Shown here: piece after piece, positions 41,371 through 50,698 of the stretch | How the letters are laid out: each line of letters begins with the position of its first letter | How positions within the stretch are numbered: position 1 is the first letter of the stretch | Source of the DNA: an uncultured Streptococcus sp. | Lineage (GTDB): Bacteria > Bacillota > Bacilli > Lactobacillales > Streptococcaceae | Length of the DNA: 55,863 nt | Assembly: GCF_905372115.1 (NCBI RefSeq) | Contig: NZ_CAJPNR010000010.1 | Coordinates: forward strand, 1 to 55,863 | Direction of reading: 5' to 3' | Translations under genes and position numbers: made by a program | The notes under the pieces: generated by a model | What the model was told of the DNA's origin: nothing | Databases searched by the model: none | What the model saw: the letters and a program-made list of their open reading frames with translations, nothing else

Positions 41371-42027
41371 CTATTGATTTACATTTTTAAAGGTCACTTT
41401 AGCTTCTGGGTCAATACTAGTAACAATAGTTTTATAATAATGTTCTGCGGATTCTGTAATGAGATTTTTATATTGCTTAAGATATTCTTCCTGTTCTTTA
41501 TTGCTAAGAGATTTAGCAACATGCTCTCCAGTATCAATATTTTCTGTTGCACCACTCAGCAGCTGACCACTCGTGTCATATAGTTTGTATCGCTCTTTGG
41601 GATCATCTGAAACCTTAACTCCTATAACTTCATATTTAGGGATAGTCAACTCATATTCATGATCATCAATTTTCTTAACCTTGACTCCTTCTTTAATCCC
41701 AAATTTAGCTGTATAGTTAAGAATGATGATTGCTTTCTTAACAGACAATGGAATTCTGAAATTGGTACCAGGTATTTTCTTATCTTTCTCAATCACTTCA
41801 ACCTTTTGAATGCCAACATCCAAAAAAACACTTTCGTTGACTTTCTCCAAGCGAGTGATTTGCGTATAGATTTGGCTTCGTTCATCTGAAGCGTTTTTAC
41901 CTTGGAAAAATCCAATGATATTATAAGTTTTCGCAACAACAAAAAAGATAGCAAGAACGGCTACCACAATCCATATGTAAATTTTAGCCCCCAAAACTTT
42001 TTTCATCAAATCCTTAACTATTTTCAT
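41371..42027 (-). CDS. DUF4230 membrane-anchored protein
   Basis: 218 aa. One N-terminal membrane segment (YIWIVVAVLAIFFVVA), then an extracellular domain of the DUF4230 type. Function unknown for the family. Its ribosome binding site (CGGAGGAAG) is the end of the small gene at 42032-42166, so the two are coupled. Confidence 0.8.
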   Translation of the reverse strand: MKIVKDLMKKVLGAKIYIWIVVAVLAIFFVVAKTYNIIGFFQGKNASDERSQIYTQITRLEKVNESVFLDVGIQKVEVIEKDKKIPGTNFRIPLSVKKAIIILNYTAKFGIKEGVKVKKIDDHEYELTIPKYEVIGVKVSDDPKERYKLYDTSGQLLSGATENIDTGEHVAKSLSNKEQEEYLKQYKNLITESAEHYYKTIVTSIDPEAKVTFKNVNQ

Positions 42028-42031
42028 TATA

Positions 42032-42166
42032 CTACTTCCTCCGAATCAAAAATGCTGTTCCAAGGCTAATAATAGCTAGAAAAGCTGCTAAATAAGGATT
42101 CAGCGGAAAGAGAATGACAATTAAAAGCAACAACAAAACAAGTGATGCAATTTTTACTATTTTCAT
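42032..42166 (-). CDS. Small membrane protein, 44 aa
   Basis: ATG 42166, 6 nt after AGGAG, encodes MKIVKIASLVLLLLLIVI, then FPLNPYLAAFLAIISLG and the tail TAFLIRRK. Two hydrophobic helices around a Pro-Asn-Pro turn, basic end inside. It starts like the DUF4230 protein (MKIVK) and lies 4 bp before it. No known family. Confidence 0.75.
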   Translation of the reverse strand: MKIVKIASLVLLLLLIVILFPLNPYLAAFLAIISLGTAFLIRRK

Positions 42167-42245
42167 AATATACTCCTAAAACTTTTTCAATAAAAATTAT
42201 ATAAATATATATACCTTTTGTCAAGCGGTTTCAAAGAGAATATTA

Positions 42246-42284
42246 CATCAAAAATCCCCCAGCAGCCTCTTGCTAGGGGAATGT
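42246..42284 (-). terminator. Terminator of metG
   Basis: CCCCTAGCA / TGCTGGGGG stem, then ATTTTTGATG on the minus strand. Confidence 0.75.
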
Positions 42285-42338
42285 CATTGAATAAAGTCAA
42301 GAAAGTTTTTGTTGACTTCATCTACCGATCAAAGATTG

Positions 42339-44339
42339 TTATCCAATCAAACTTCCATTTGGGACATTTTCGTCCACAGTAAGGAGAGTAAGTTGGTCGC
42401 CGTGCTCGGCTGATAGAATCATCCCTTGGCTAACATATTTTTTCATCATCTTACGTGGTTTGAGATTAGCTACGATTTGGACTTTCTTACCGACCAGTTC
42501 TTGCTCGTTTGGATAGTATCTAGCAATACCAGAGAGGATTTGGCGGTCCTCACCGTCTCCTGCATCCAAGCGGAACTGAAGAAGCTTATCCGAGCCTTCA
42601 ACTTTAGAAACCTCTTTGACTTCTGCGACACGAATTTCCACCTTATCGAAATCATCAAATTTGATTTCCTTGCGGTTGAGTTTGAGCTCGACTTCTTCTG
42701 GATTCCATTCTTTTTCAACCGTAGGTTTGTTGCCTTCCATTTGTTCTTTGATATAGGCAATTTCTTCTTCCATATCCAGACGCGGGAAGATTGGTGTTCC
42801 TTCCCCTACAACTGTCAGACCTGCTGGGAGCTGGTCAATTGCTAGGTTTTCCAGTGAATCCGCTTGAGGCAAGCCAAGTTGGCTAAGGACAGCCTTGCTG
42901 GTTTCCATCATGAAAGGCTCAATCATGTGGGCAACAACACGGAGGCTAGCTGCCAAATGGCTCATAACTGCTGCCAGTTCTTTGACCTTGGAATCATCCT
43001 TAGCCAGAACCCAGGGAGCTGTTTCATCAATATATTTATTAGTGCGGGAGATGAGCGTCCAGACTGCTTCCAGGGCACGTGGATAGTCAACTGCATCCAT
43101 GTGTTTGTAGTAGTCAGAGATGGATTCAGATGCCACCTGAGCCAGAGCTCCGTCAAAGTCTGTCACATTTTCTTCATAGGCTGGCACCTGACCGTCAAAG
43201 TACTTGTTAATCATAGAAACCGTACGGTTGAGCAAGTTGCCTAGGTCATTAGCTAACTCATAGTTGATACGACCCACATAGTCCTCAGGTGTGAATGTTC
43301 CATCAGATCCCACCGGAAGACTGCGCATGAGGTAATAACGCAGGGCATCCAAGCCATAGCGTTCTACCAGCATTTCAGGATAGACCACATTGCCCTTAGA
43401 CTTGGACATCTTGCCATCCTTCATGACAAACCAACCGTGGGCAATCAAGCGGTCGGGCAGCTTAATATCCAGCATCATGAGCAGGATTGGCCAGTAGATA
43501 GAGTGGAAACGCAGAATGTCCTTGCCCACCATGTGGAAGACTGTTCCATTCCAGAATTTATCGTAGTTAGCATGATCATCCTGACCGTAGCCAAGAGCAG
43601 TCGCATAGTTGAGCAGAGCATCAATCCAGACATAGACAACGTGTTTAGGATTGGATGGCACCGGCACACCCCAAGTAAAGGTCGTCCGAGATACGGCCAA
43701 GTCTTCCAGACCTGGCTCAATGAAGTTTTTCAGCATTTCATTGAGACGTCCGTCCGGCGTGATAAAGTCAGGATGTGATTTGAAAAATTCTACCAAGCGG
43801 TCTTGGTACTTGCTAAGGCGCAGGAAGTAAGACTCTTCTGATACCCACTCCACTTCATGTCCAGATGGCGCAATTCCGCCGGTTACTTTTCCATTTTCAT
43901 CACGGAAGACTTCTGCTAGCTGGCTTTCAGTAAAGAATTCCTCATCAGATACAGAATACCAGCCTGAATATTCACCCAAGTAGATATCATCTTGAGCTAA
44001 GAGACGTTCAAAGACATCAGCTACAACCTTTTCATGGTAGTCATCGGTCGTCCGAATAAATTTATCATAAGAAATATCCAACAACTTCCAGAGTTCCTTG
44101 ACCCCAACTGCCATACCATCGACATAAGCTTGAGGACTAATTCCTGCCTCTTCTGCCTTGGTCTGAATCTTCTGTCCATGCTCGTCAAGACCAGTCAGAT
44201 AGAAAACATCGTAGCCCATGAGACGCTTGTAGCGAGCCAGAACATCACAAGCAATGGTCGTATAGGCAGAGCCGATATGGAGCTTACCAGATGGGTAATA
44301 AATGGGAGTCGTAATATAAAACGATTGTTTTTCAGTCAT
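42339..44339 (-). CDS. metG: Methionyl-tRNA synthetase
   Basis: 666 aa. Class I signatures HIGS (YPSGKLHIGSAYTT, about 21) and KMSKS (about 310), anticodon-binding helical domain, and a C-terminal tRNA-binding (EMAP-like) domain from about 560 (DKVEIRVAEVKEVSKVEGSD). Charges tRNA-Met. No T-box or other leader visible in the 128 bp upstream. Single gene with its own terminator. Confidence 0.97.
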   Translation of the reverse strand: MTEKQSFYITTPIYYPSGKLHIGSAYTTIACDVLARYKRLMGYDVFYLTGLDEHGQKIQTKAEEAGISPQAYVDGMAVGVKELWKLLDISYDKFIRTTDDYHEKVVADVFERLLAQDDIYLGEYSGWYSVSDEEFFTESQLAEVFRDENGKVTGGIAPSGHEVEWVSEESYFLRLSKYQDRLVEFFKSHPDFITPDGRLNEMLKNFIEPGLEDLAVSRTTFTWGVPVPSNPKHVVYVWIDALLNYATALGYGQDDHANYDKFWNGTVFHMVGKDILRFHSIYWPILLMMLDIKLPDRLIAHGWFVMKDGKMSKSKGNVVYPEMLVERYGLDALRYYLMRSLPVGSDGTFTPEDYVGRINYELANDLGNLLNRTVSMINKYFDGQVPAYEENVTDFDGALAQVASESISDYYKHMDAVDYPRALEAVWTLISRTNKYIDETAPWVLAKDDSKVKELAAVMSHLAASLRVVAHMIEPFMMETSKAVLSQLGLPQADSLENLAIDQLPAGLTVVGEGTPIFPRLDMEEEIAYIKEQMEGNKPTVEKEWNPEEVELKLNRKEIKFDDFDKVEIRVAEVKEVSKVEGSDKLLQFRLDAGDGEDRQILSGIARYYPNEQELVGKKVQIVANLKPRKMMKKYVSQGMILSAEHGDQLTLLTVDENVPNGSLIG

Positions 44340-44442
44340 TTTTTAATCCTTTCAAGGCTAATGAAACCTTTTTTAATAGCACTTCATTATATCATATTTT
44401 GTTAAGTTTGCGAAAAGACATTCATTAACAATAAAATCAATT

Positions 44443-44466
44443 AAAAAACCTAGAAAATATTCTAGG
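44443..44466 (-). terminator. Terminator of the DUF421/DUF3290 pair
   Basis: CCTAGAA / TTCTAGG stem with a T run on the minus strand, starting right after the stop. Confidence 0.7.
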
Positions 44467-44467
44467 T

Positions 44468-45100
44468 CTAATAAGTCACAACATTCAAATTACCACTTTC
44501 ATACTCAGCGATGAAGATATTAGAAATATCGGTGTATCCGTCTTTAGCCAGTCTCTCCACCAGCCAGTCTTCTGTTTTGTCAATAGACTCTAAAATATCA
44601 ATTTGGACAACACCATCAGTGATAAGCGGATATTTAGGATTCTCTTCACCAGCCTGTACAATAATCAGCTGGCCGTTTTGTTCTATAACCGCCCGTTTGA
44701 CCTGCTTGAGCTGGAAAATGCCTTGGCTGCGCAGCTTCAAAGCTACATCAGCTGCCGAAAGACCAACAGAACGGCAGGCTTCGGGAATCAATTTCCCATG
44801 CTGAATCAACGTTGTCGGCTTGCCATCAATCAAATGCTTAACCGCACGGACATTGTTATTGAGCCACTTTAGGGTCAAGACCAAGATGGTCCACATGATA
44901 AGAATGACAGCATATTGAAGAATGTTAATGGAGCTATTATAAATCACCCCACCGATAATGCCACCAAGGACATAGTTTTGAATCTGGTCGATTGCTGAAT
45001 TGGGCGCCAGATTGCCTTTTCCGGTCACATTGATAACAAAAACGAGTGAGAAAAGACCCAGTGCTAGTTTAATTAGGACTTCAAGAAAATTTAATGTCAT
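44468..45100 (-). CDS. DUF421 (YetF-type) membrane protein
   Basis: 210 aa. Three N-terminal membrane segments, then a cytoplasmic domain with the DUF421 core (RAVKHLIDGKPTTLIQHGKL, LKLRSQGIFQLKQVKRAVIE, NGQLIIVQ). Overlaps the DUF3290 gene by ATGA, the usual pairing in Firmicutes. Function unknown. Confidence 0.9.
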   Translation of the reverse strand: MTLNFLEVLIKLALGLFSLVFVINVTGKGNLAPNSAIDQIQNYVLGGIIGGVIYNSSINILQYAVILIMWTILVLTLKWLNNNVRAVKHLIDGKPTTLIQHGKLIPEACRSVGLSAADVALKLRSQGIFQLKQVKRAVIEQNGQLIIVQAGEENPKYPLITDGVVQIDILESIDKTEDWLVERLAKDGYTDISNIFIAEYESGNLNVVTY

Positions 45101-45552
45101 TTTTCAACCTCCATTATTTCGATATCTGTTGTCTTATGCAAGTCAATTTTTTCAAGCAAATATTTATCCGGCTCACTGCCACTCATAGCCCGATAAAAGT
45201 TCTTTCCGACCTTCAAAATCGCTCCATCCGTCGCGGCTGAAGTATTGACATAGACCTCCGACTTATCCACACCCAAGTCTTCTGAAATAACCTCAATAAA
45301 ATGCAGAGAGGTTTGAAACTGGTTATTAGAGTCTTGGTCAGTCTGAAAATTGCTAATGCCAATCAAGACCATAGCCACCAAGGCCAAAACAGAAATGATG
45401 GCTAGTTCCCGAAATTTTGAATCGCGCTTATTGCGATAGGCCTTAAAAGCAAAAAATCCTGTCACAAGCAGAAGCAAGACAGAAAGTGCAACTGTCACCC
45501 AGTTTTGCTGGCTAATCTGACTCAAAACATAATCATAAGAATAGAATTTCAT
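45097..45552 (-). CDS. DUF3290 membrane protein
   Basis: 151 aa, two membrane segments (VALSVLLLLVTGFFAF; LAIISVLALVAMVLIGI), then a soluble domain with VNTSAATDGAILKVGKNFYR. Partner of the DUF421 protein. Function unknown. Confidence 0.88.
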   Translation of the reverse strand: MKFYSYDYVLSQISQQNWVTVALSVLLLLVTGFFAFKAYRNKRDSKFRELAIISVLALVAMVLIGISNFQTDQDSNNQFQTSLHFIEVISEDLGVDKSEVYVNTSAATDGAILKVGKNFYRAMSGSEPDKYLLEKIDLHKTTDIEIMEVEK

Positions 45553-45693
45553 GGTTTCTTCCCTCTATTTTTCTAGGATAATTATAGAAAAATTTTCATT
45601 ATTTTTCAAGCTTTCTTACAATCACTTTGCTATAAATCATTCCTAAATTTTGTTATAATAAACTCAGTAAATTTTACTAGAAAAGGAAATTTT

Positions 45694-46521
45694 ATGAAAC
45701 TCATCTCTTGGAACATTGACTCTCTCAACGCTGCATTAACCAGTGATTCTGCCCGCGCTCAGCTTTCTCAGGCTGTTCTTCAGACCTTGCAAGCTGAAAA
45801 TGCTGATATTATCGCCATTCAGGAAACAAAACTGTCTGCGACAGGTCCGACAAAAAAGCACTTGGAAATCTTGACAAATCTTTTTCCAAACTATGAAAAC
45901 ACTTGGCGCTCCTCCCAAGAGCCTGCTCGTAAGGGCTATGCAGGAACCATGTTCCTCTACAAAAAAGAACTGACACCAACCGTAACTTTCCCAGAAATCG
46001 GCGCTCCGTCAACCATGGATGTTGAAGGTCGCATCATTACGCTAGAATTTGACGACTTCTTCGTCACTCAAGTTTATACGCCTAATGCTGGTGATGGCCT
46101 CAAACGCTTGGATGACCGTCAAGTCTGGGATACCAAATATGCTGAATACTTGGCAACACTAGATGGACAAAAACCAGTCCTCGCTACTGGCGACTACAAT
46201 GTGGCCCACAAGGAAATTGACTTGGCCAATCCAGCCAGCAACCGCCGTTCACCAGGCTTTACCGACGAAGAACGTGCTGGCTTCACCAACTTGCTGGCTA
46301 AAGGCTTCACCGACACCTTCCGCCACCTACACGGCGATATTCCTAACCAATACACCTGGTGGGCGCAGCGCAGCAAGACTTCTAAAATCAACAATACAGG
46401 CTGGAGAATCGACTACTGGCTGACCAGCAACCGAGTGGCTGACAAGGTGACCAAGTCTGATATGATTGACTCCGGTGCGCGCCAAGACCACACACCCATT
46501 GTCATGGAGATTGAACTCTAA
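45694..46521 (+). CDS. exoA: Exodeoxyribonuclease III
   Basis: 275 aa. EEP family: MKLISWNIDSLNAAL, IIAIQETKLS (metal Glu), GDYNVAHKEIDLANP, WRIDYWLTS and RQDHTPIVMEIEL (active-site Asp-His). AP endonuclease and 3'-exonuclease of base-excision repair. Start after AGAAAAGGAAATTTT. In an operon with the VOC gene 11 bp downstream. Confidence 0.95.
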   Translation: MKLISWNIDSLNAALTSDSARAQLSQAVLQTLQAENADIIAIQETKLSATGPTKKHLEILTNLFPNYENTWRSSQEPARKGYAGTMFLYKKELTPTVTFPEIGAPSTMDVEGRIITLEFDDFFVTQVYTPNAGDGLKRLDDRQVWDTKYAEYLATLDGQKPVLATGDYNVAHKEIDLANPASNRRSPGFTDEERAGFTNLLAKGFTDTFRHLHGDIPNQYTWWAQRSKTSKINNTGWRIDYWLTSNRVADKVTKSDMIDSGARQDHTPIVMEIEL

Positions 46522-46532
46522 GGAGAAAACGA

Positions 46533-46919
46533 ATGGACTATCAAGCTGTCATTCCTGAATTTGTAGTATCTGACATCAAACAGTCGCGCCACTTCTACTG
46601 CGACTTGCTGGGATTCTCTGTCGAATACGAGCGTCCAGAGGAGAAATTTCTCTTCCTCTCGCTTGAAGACTGCCAACTTATGCTAGAAGAAGGCAGCGCA
46701 GAAGAATTAGCTCAGCTGACCTATCCTTTCGGGCGCGGTGTCAATATTTCCTTTGGCATTGAGGATGTCCCTCAGCTCCACCAAAAACTGCTGGAAGCTG
46801 ACTATCCTATTCATCGTCCCCTGACAAAAAGAGAATTTCGAGTAGGAGATAGCTTTATTTATCCCCATGAATTTGCGATTTTGGATCCAGATGGTTATTT
46901 TTTAAGATTTAGTGAATAA
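46533..46919 (+). CDS. VOC-family (glyoxalase/bleomycin-resistance-like) protein
   Basis: 128 aa, one VOC fold: PEFVVSDIKQSRHFYCDLLG, VNISFGIEDVPQLHQKLLEA, FAILDPDGYFLRFSE. Metal ligands and substrate cannot be assigned; members include bleomycin-binding proteins and dioxygenases. Start after AAGGAGAAAACGA. Confidence 0.85.
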   Translation: MDYQAVIPEFVVSDIKQSRHFYCDLLGFSVEYERPEEKFLFLSLEDCQLMLEEGSAEELAQLTYPFGRGVNISFGIEDVPQLHQKLLEADYPIHRPLTKREFRVGDSFIYPHEFAILDPDGYFLRFSE

Positions 46920-46920
46920 G

Positions 46921-46949
46921 AAAGCGAAGTCATCAGACCTCGCTTTTTA
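46921..46949. terminator. Bidirectional terminator between the VOC gene and nth
   Basis: AAAGCGAAGTC / GACCTCGCTTT (one mismatch), then TTTAAATG. Confidence 0.75.
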
Positions 46950-47576
46950 AATGTCTTTAAAGTTATAGAGTTGCGGATAGTGATCGCACTCGGGATTTTT
47001 AGGATGGCAGATAGCCCGTCCAAAGTAAATCATGGCCTGATGGGCTGGCAGCCAACGTTCAGGTGGAAGGACATCCATAACTCGCTTTTCTACTTCCAGT
47101 GGCGTTGCCGACTTTTTAACGATATCATGGTGCTTGCAAATGCGCTCCACATGAGTATCAACAGCAAAGGCTGGAATACCAAAGCCCACACTCATGACTA
47201 CATTGGCCGTTTTGCGACCAACACCAGCTAGACTTTCCAATTCTGTCCGCGTTTGTGGTACTTGACCGTCAAAGTCATCCAAAAGCTGCTGAGCACATTT
47301 CTTCAAAAACTTGGCCTTGTTGCGATAGAGCCCTAGGCGGGAGATGTATTTAGCAATGTCTGCTTCACCAGCCGCAGCCATGTCTTGAGGACTTGGATAG
47401 GCTTCAAACAGAGCTGGCGTCGCCTTATTGACCGCAGCATCTGTCGTCTGAGCCGACAGCATGACCGCTACCAAAAGCTCAAAGTGATTGCGAAAATCTA
47501 GACTGGGCTTAGCATCAGGGAAAAGAGCAATAATCTCTTCAATCACATGACGAGCCCGTTTTTTTGATAAAACCAT
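46947..47576 (-). CDS. nth: Endonuclease III without iron-sulfur cluster
   Basis: 209 aa, HhH-GPD. LESLAGVGRKTANVVMSVGF has the hairpin-helix-hairpin with the catalytic Lys; the catalytic Asp is in FAVDTHVERI. The usual C-terminal Cys quartet (C-x6-C-x2-C-x5-C) reads CHPKNPECDHYPQLYNF: the third Cys is Tyr and the fourth is Phe, so no [4Fe-4S] cluster can form. Glycosylase/AP lyase for oxidised pyrimidines, expected to work without the cluster. Confidence 0.92.
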   Translation of the reverse strand: MVLSKKRARHVIEEIIALFPDAKPSLDFRNHFELLVAVMLSAQTTDAAVNKATPALFEAYPSPQDMAAAGEADIAKYISRLGLYRNKAKFLKKCAQQLLDDFDGQVPQTRTELESLAGVGRKTANVVMSVGFGIPAFAVDTHVERICKHHDIVKKSATPLEVEKRVMDVLPPERWLPAHQAMIYFGRAICHPKNPECDHYPQLYNFKDI

Positions 47577-47670
47577 GATTCTTCTTTCTAAGATTGAGAT
47601 AGATTTATTATATCATGAAAGGAAGAAGCATCCAAAAATCATGATTGAGAAAGCAGCTGGTCTTAATATT

Positions 47671-48024
47671 TCACAACCCCAACTCTTGATATGCTTTTCG
47701 GTAACCAATCTGCAAGATTTGGTTATCTCGCACCAAGAGCGGTCGCTTAATCAGCATGCCGTCTGTAGCCAGTAAATCTGCAGCTTCCTGAGCTGACAAA
47801 TGCGGAACTTTTTCTTTTAGACCCAGTTCACGGTATTTGAGACCGCTAGTATTGAAAAAGGCCTTGAGCTCAAAGTCCGAGTTCTGGATCCAGTCTAGGA
47901 GCTGGTCCCGGCTAGGTGTATTTTGGACAATATCCACCGCTTCAAAGTCCACTCCTAATTGATTGAGCTCAGCCTTGGCCTTGCGGCAGGTAGAGCATTT
48001 TGGATATTCGATAAATTGTAACAT
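47671..48024 (-). CDS. Spx/ArsC-like protein
   Basis: 117 aa, thioredoxin-like fold of the Spx/MgsR/ArsC group. CSTCRKAKAELNQLG contains a CxxC pair; TDGMLIKRPLLVRDN is the conserved RP region of ArsC. Spx proteins bind RNA polymerase and respond to thiol stress; some relatives are glutaredoxin-like reductases. The residues that mark true Spx are not clear enough to decide between the two roles. Start ATG 48024. Confidence 0.8.
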   Translation of the reverse strand: MLQFIEYPKCSTCRKAKAELNQLGVDFEAVDIVQNTPSRDQLLDWIQNSDFELKAFFNTSGLKYRELGLKEKVPHLSAQEAADLLATDGMLIKRPLLVRDNQILQIGYRKAYQELGL

Positions 48025-48160
48025 TGTTTTTCCTCCGTCCCTATAATAGCCCAGCTAACTCCTTCTTGTCAAGCCGAGACTCATTAGAAAAAGCCGACAA
48101 GAGAAAGGCTCATCGGCTGGTACAGACTTATCATCTAGGGAAGTACAGTCTGTTTTTCTG

Positions 48161-49336
48161 TTATTTATTAATCAAACGCACGCGCACAATATTGTCGCTA
48201 TTCTCAAATTTATCAACCAGCTCCTGAATCTTGCTTTCGTCCGACTCATCCAGATCCAGCAAAGTATAGGCATAATCGCCTTTGGAACGATTGATGATAT
48301 TATCAATATTGATATTCAAATCACTGACCGCTGTTGAAATCCGAGCCACAATATTCGGTACATTTTTGTTAATCAGGGTAATCCGATAAGGCGCTGAGAG
48401 GGCCTGACGGACATTAGGGAAATTCACAGAGTTGATAATCTCCCCCGTTTCCATGAAGCGGCGGATAGTTTTCCCAGCCATAATGGCACAGTTGAGCTCA
48501 GCTTCTTCGGTCGAGCCGCCCAGATGAGGAAAGACAGTAATCTGCGGATGACGGAGCAGCTCTTCTACACCAAAGTCTGTGATATAACGCTTGACTACAC
48601 CAGCTTCTAAGGCATCAAAGAGGGCAGCATTGTCCACCAGCTCTCCACGGGCAAAGTTGATAAGAGTCGTTCCCTTTTGCATAAGATTAAAAGCAGCCTG
48701 ATCAAAAGTAGCACGTGTATCCTCAGTCAGGGGCACATGGATAGTGATATAATCACTCTTTTCAAAGATTTCCTTAATATCCGCTACCCGTTTGACATGA
48801 CTAGAGATATTCCAAGCTGTTTCAATGGATACATAAGGATCATAGCCCAGGACGTTCATCCCCAGACGATAGGCATCGTTGGCAATACGGCCGCCGATAG
48901 CTCCTAACCCAATGACTCCCAAAGTCTTGTCTGAAATCTCTGTCCCAGCAAACTGTTTCTTACCAGCTTCCACTTGCTTAGGAACATCATCTCCAGAAAG
49001 GCCCTTAGCCCAACTGTTAGCTGCGATATAGTCACGGGCAGACAGAAGAATGGAAGCCAAGACCGCTTCTTTCACCGCATTGGCATTAGCTCCTGGCGTA
49101 TTGAAGACTACAATTCCCTGAGCTGTTGCCTGGTCGACAGGAATATTATTGGTTCCTGCGCCTGCTCGCGCAATGGCTTTAAGCTTGCTTGGAAATTCCT
49201 GTCCATGCAGGTTTTGACTACGGAGGATATAAGCATCTGGATTGTCAGACTTGTCTCCGTCAATCTGAAAAGCATTGCCCAGCTCCTTAAGCCCGATTTG
49301 ATTGATGTTGTTAAAGGTTTTGACACTAAAGACCAT
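48161..49336 (-). CDS. serA: D-3-phosphoglycerate dehydrogenase
   Basis: 391 aa, short SerA form. NAD site VIGLGAIGGRIAND, active-site Arg in NFARGELVDNAAL, Glu in the ITDFGVEE region, His in FPHLGGSTEEAE. C-terminal ACT domain (ITLINKNVPNIVARISTAVS) can bind serine. Immediately after serC (12 bp); no serB nearby. Confidence 0.94.
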   Translation of the reverse strand: MVFSVKTFNNINQIGLKELGNAFQIDGDKSDNPDAYILRSQNLHGQEFPSKLKAIARAGAGTNNIPVDQATAQGIVVFNTPGANANAVKEAVLASILLSARDYIAANSWAKGLSGDDVPKQVEAGKKQFAGTEISDKTLGVIGLGAIGGRIANDAYRLGMNVLGYDPYVSIETAWNISSHVKRVADIKEIFEKSDYITIHVPLTEDTRATFDQAAFNLMQKGTTLINFARGELVDNAALFDALEAGVVKRYITDFGVEELLRHPQITVFPHLGGSTEEAELNCAIMAGKTIRRFMETGEIINSVNFPNVRQALSAPYRITLINKNVPNIVARISTAVSDLNINIDNIINRSKGDYAYTLLDLDESDESKIQELVDKFENSDNIVRVRLINK

Positions 49337-49348
49337 AGTTTCCCTCTC

Positions 49349-50440
49349 TTAAGAATTTTCTTCTTCAAATTTCTGCATAAAGGCAATCAAGTCCTTGACA
49401 CCTTGAAGCGGAAAAGCATTGTAGAGACTAGCTCTCATGCCGCCTACGCTGCGGTGCCCCTTGATATTCTTGAATCCCGCTGCTGCAGCCTCTTTGTTAA
49501 ACTTGGCATCCAGCTCTGGGCTAGGAGACACAAAGGGAATATTGGCTACTGAGCGCTGCTCCTTGTAACGAACTGGACTACGGTAAAAATCAGACTGCTC
49601 AATGAAGTCGTACAAAAGGCCGGATTTTTCACGATTGCGCTTTTCCATTTCTGCTACGCCACCCAGCTCCTTGACCCACTCAAAGACCAGCTTGGCCATA
49701 TAGATGGCGAAAGTCGGCGGTGTATTGTAAAGAGAGCCATTGTCCGCCTGAATGCGGTAATCCAACATGCTAGATAGAACTGGTTCGTCATCCAGCAAGT
49801 CTTCTCGAATGATAACAACTGTCACTCCGGCAGGTCCGATATTCTTCTGAGCCCCAGCATAAATCAAACCAAAATCCTCTACTCGGTATTGAGCAGCAAG
49901 TATATTAGAAGACATGTCCGCCACAATCGGTACGCCATTTGTTGCAGGAAGATCATAAATAGCCGTTCCTTCGATAGTATTATTGGTTGTCAGATGCACA
50001 TAAGCCGCCTGCGGATCAATCTCCTTTTCATCAAAAGAAGGAATTTCTGTGTAATTTAAATCCTCTGACGAAGCCAAAAGAATAGGCTCAAAAGGAATAA
50101 ACTTAGACAGTTTGACTGCTTCAGTGTAAGCTTTCTTTCCCCAAGATCCAGCCACTAGGTAATAGGCCTTGCCGCCTTGGGCTAGATTAAGGGGAATCAT
50201 ACTAAACTGAGTAGAAGCTCCACCCTGCAAGAAGAGCACGCGGTAATTGTCTGGAATATCCATGAGCTCACGTAGCAAGCTCTCAGCTTCTTTTATAATA
50301 TCGTCAAATTCCTTGGATCGGTGGGACAGCTCCATCACACTCATGCCACTTTTGGCATAGTCTAAAAACTCAGCCTGAGCTTTTTTCAAGACTTCCTTGG
50401 GCAATACTGCCGGTCCAGCAGAAAAATTGTAAATCGTCAT
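49349..50440 (-). CDS. serC: Phosphoserine aminotransferase
   Basis: 363 aa. NFSAGPAVLPKEVLKKAQAE, GGASTQFSMIPLNLA (PLP phosphate) and the PLP Lys in AGAQKNIGPAGVTVVI. Second step of serine synthesis. Operon serC-serA. No T-box or known riboswitch in the upstream 250 bp. Confidence 0.95.
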   Translation of the reverse strand: MTIYNFSAGPAVLPKEVLKKAQAEFLDYAKSGMSVMELSHRSKEFDDIIKEAESLLRELMDIPDNYRVLFLQGGASTQFSMIPLNLAQGGKAYYLVAGSWGKKAYTEAVKLSKFIPFEPILLASSEDLNYTEIPSFDEKEIDPQAAYVHLTTNNTIEGTAIYDLPATNGVPIVADMSSNILAAQYRVEDFGLIYAGAQKNIGPAGVTVVIIREDLLDDEPVLSSMLDYRIQADNGSLYNTPPTFAIYMAKLVFEWVKELGGVAEMEKRNREKSGLLYDFIEQSDFYRSPVRYKEQRSVANIPFVSPSPELDAKFNKEAAAAGFKNIKGHRSVGGMRASLYNAFPLQGVKDLIAFMQKFEEENS

Positions 50441-50583
50441 ATCCTACCTCCAAAATTTATTTTGTATATCATATCACAAAGTTTAGAAAATATCTATTTT
50501 ATTTCAGAAATCTAGCACTTTTTTAGCCAATTCCCGAACATTGTTGAAATATAGATAAGCAAAACCAACTGTCTAATCCAGAT

Positions 50584-50613
50584 AACAAAAAATCCTGAGT
50601 TTAAGTCAGGATT
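50584..50613 (-). terminator. Terminator of the tmk-holB-yabA-rsmI cluster
   Basis: AATCCTGA / TCAGGATT stem with T run on the minus strand, about 90 bp after the rsmI stop. The rest of 50441-50698 shows nothing else. Confidence 0.75.
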
Positions 50614-50698
50614 AAATAGTCTTACTAAAAAGCTGAGTTACGCTTTTTCCAATTCTAAAAGAGACAACTGGTTGTATTGAGAAATTTCTGAGCTTCTA

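Noticed and set aside
44340..44467. T-box or other riboswitch before metG; also 50441-50698 before serC
   Set aside because: No T-box sequence or specifier hairpin can be seen in either leader.
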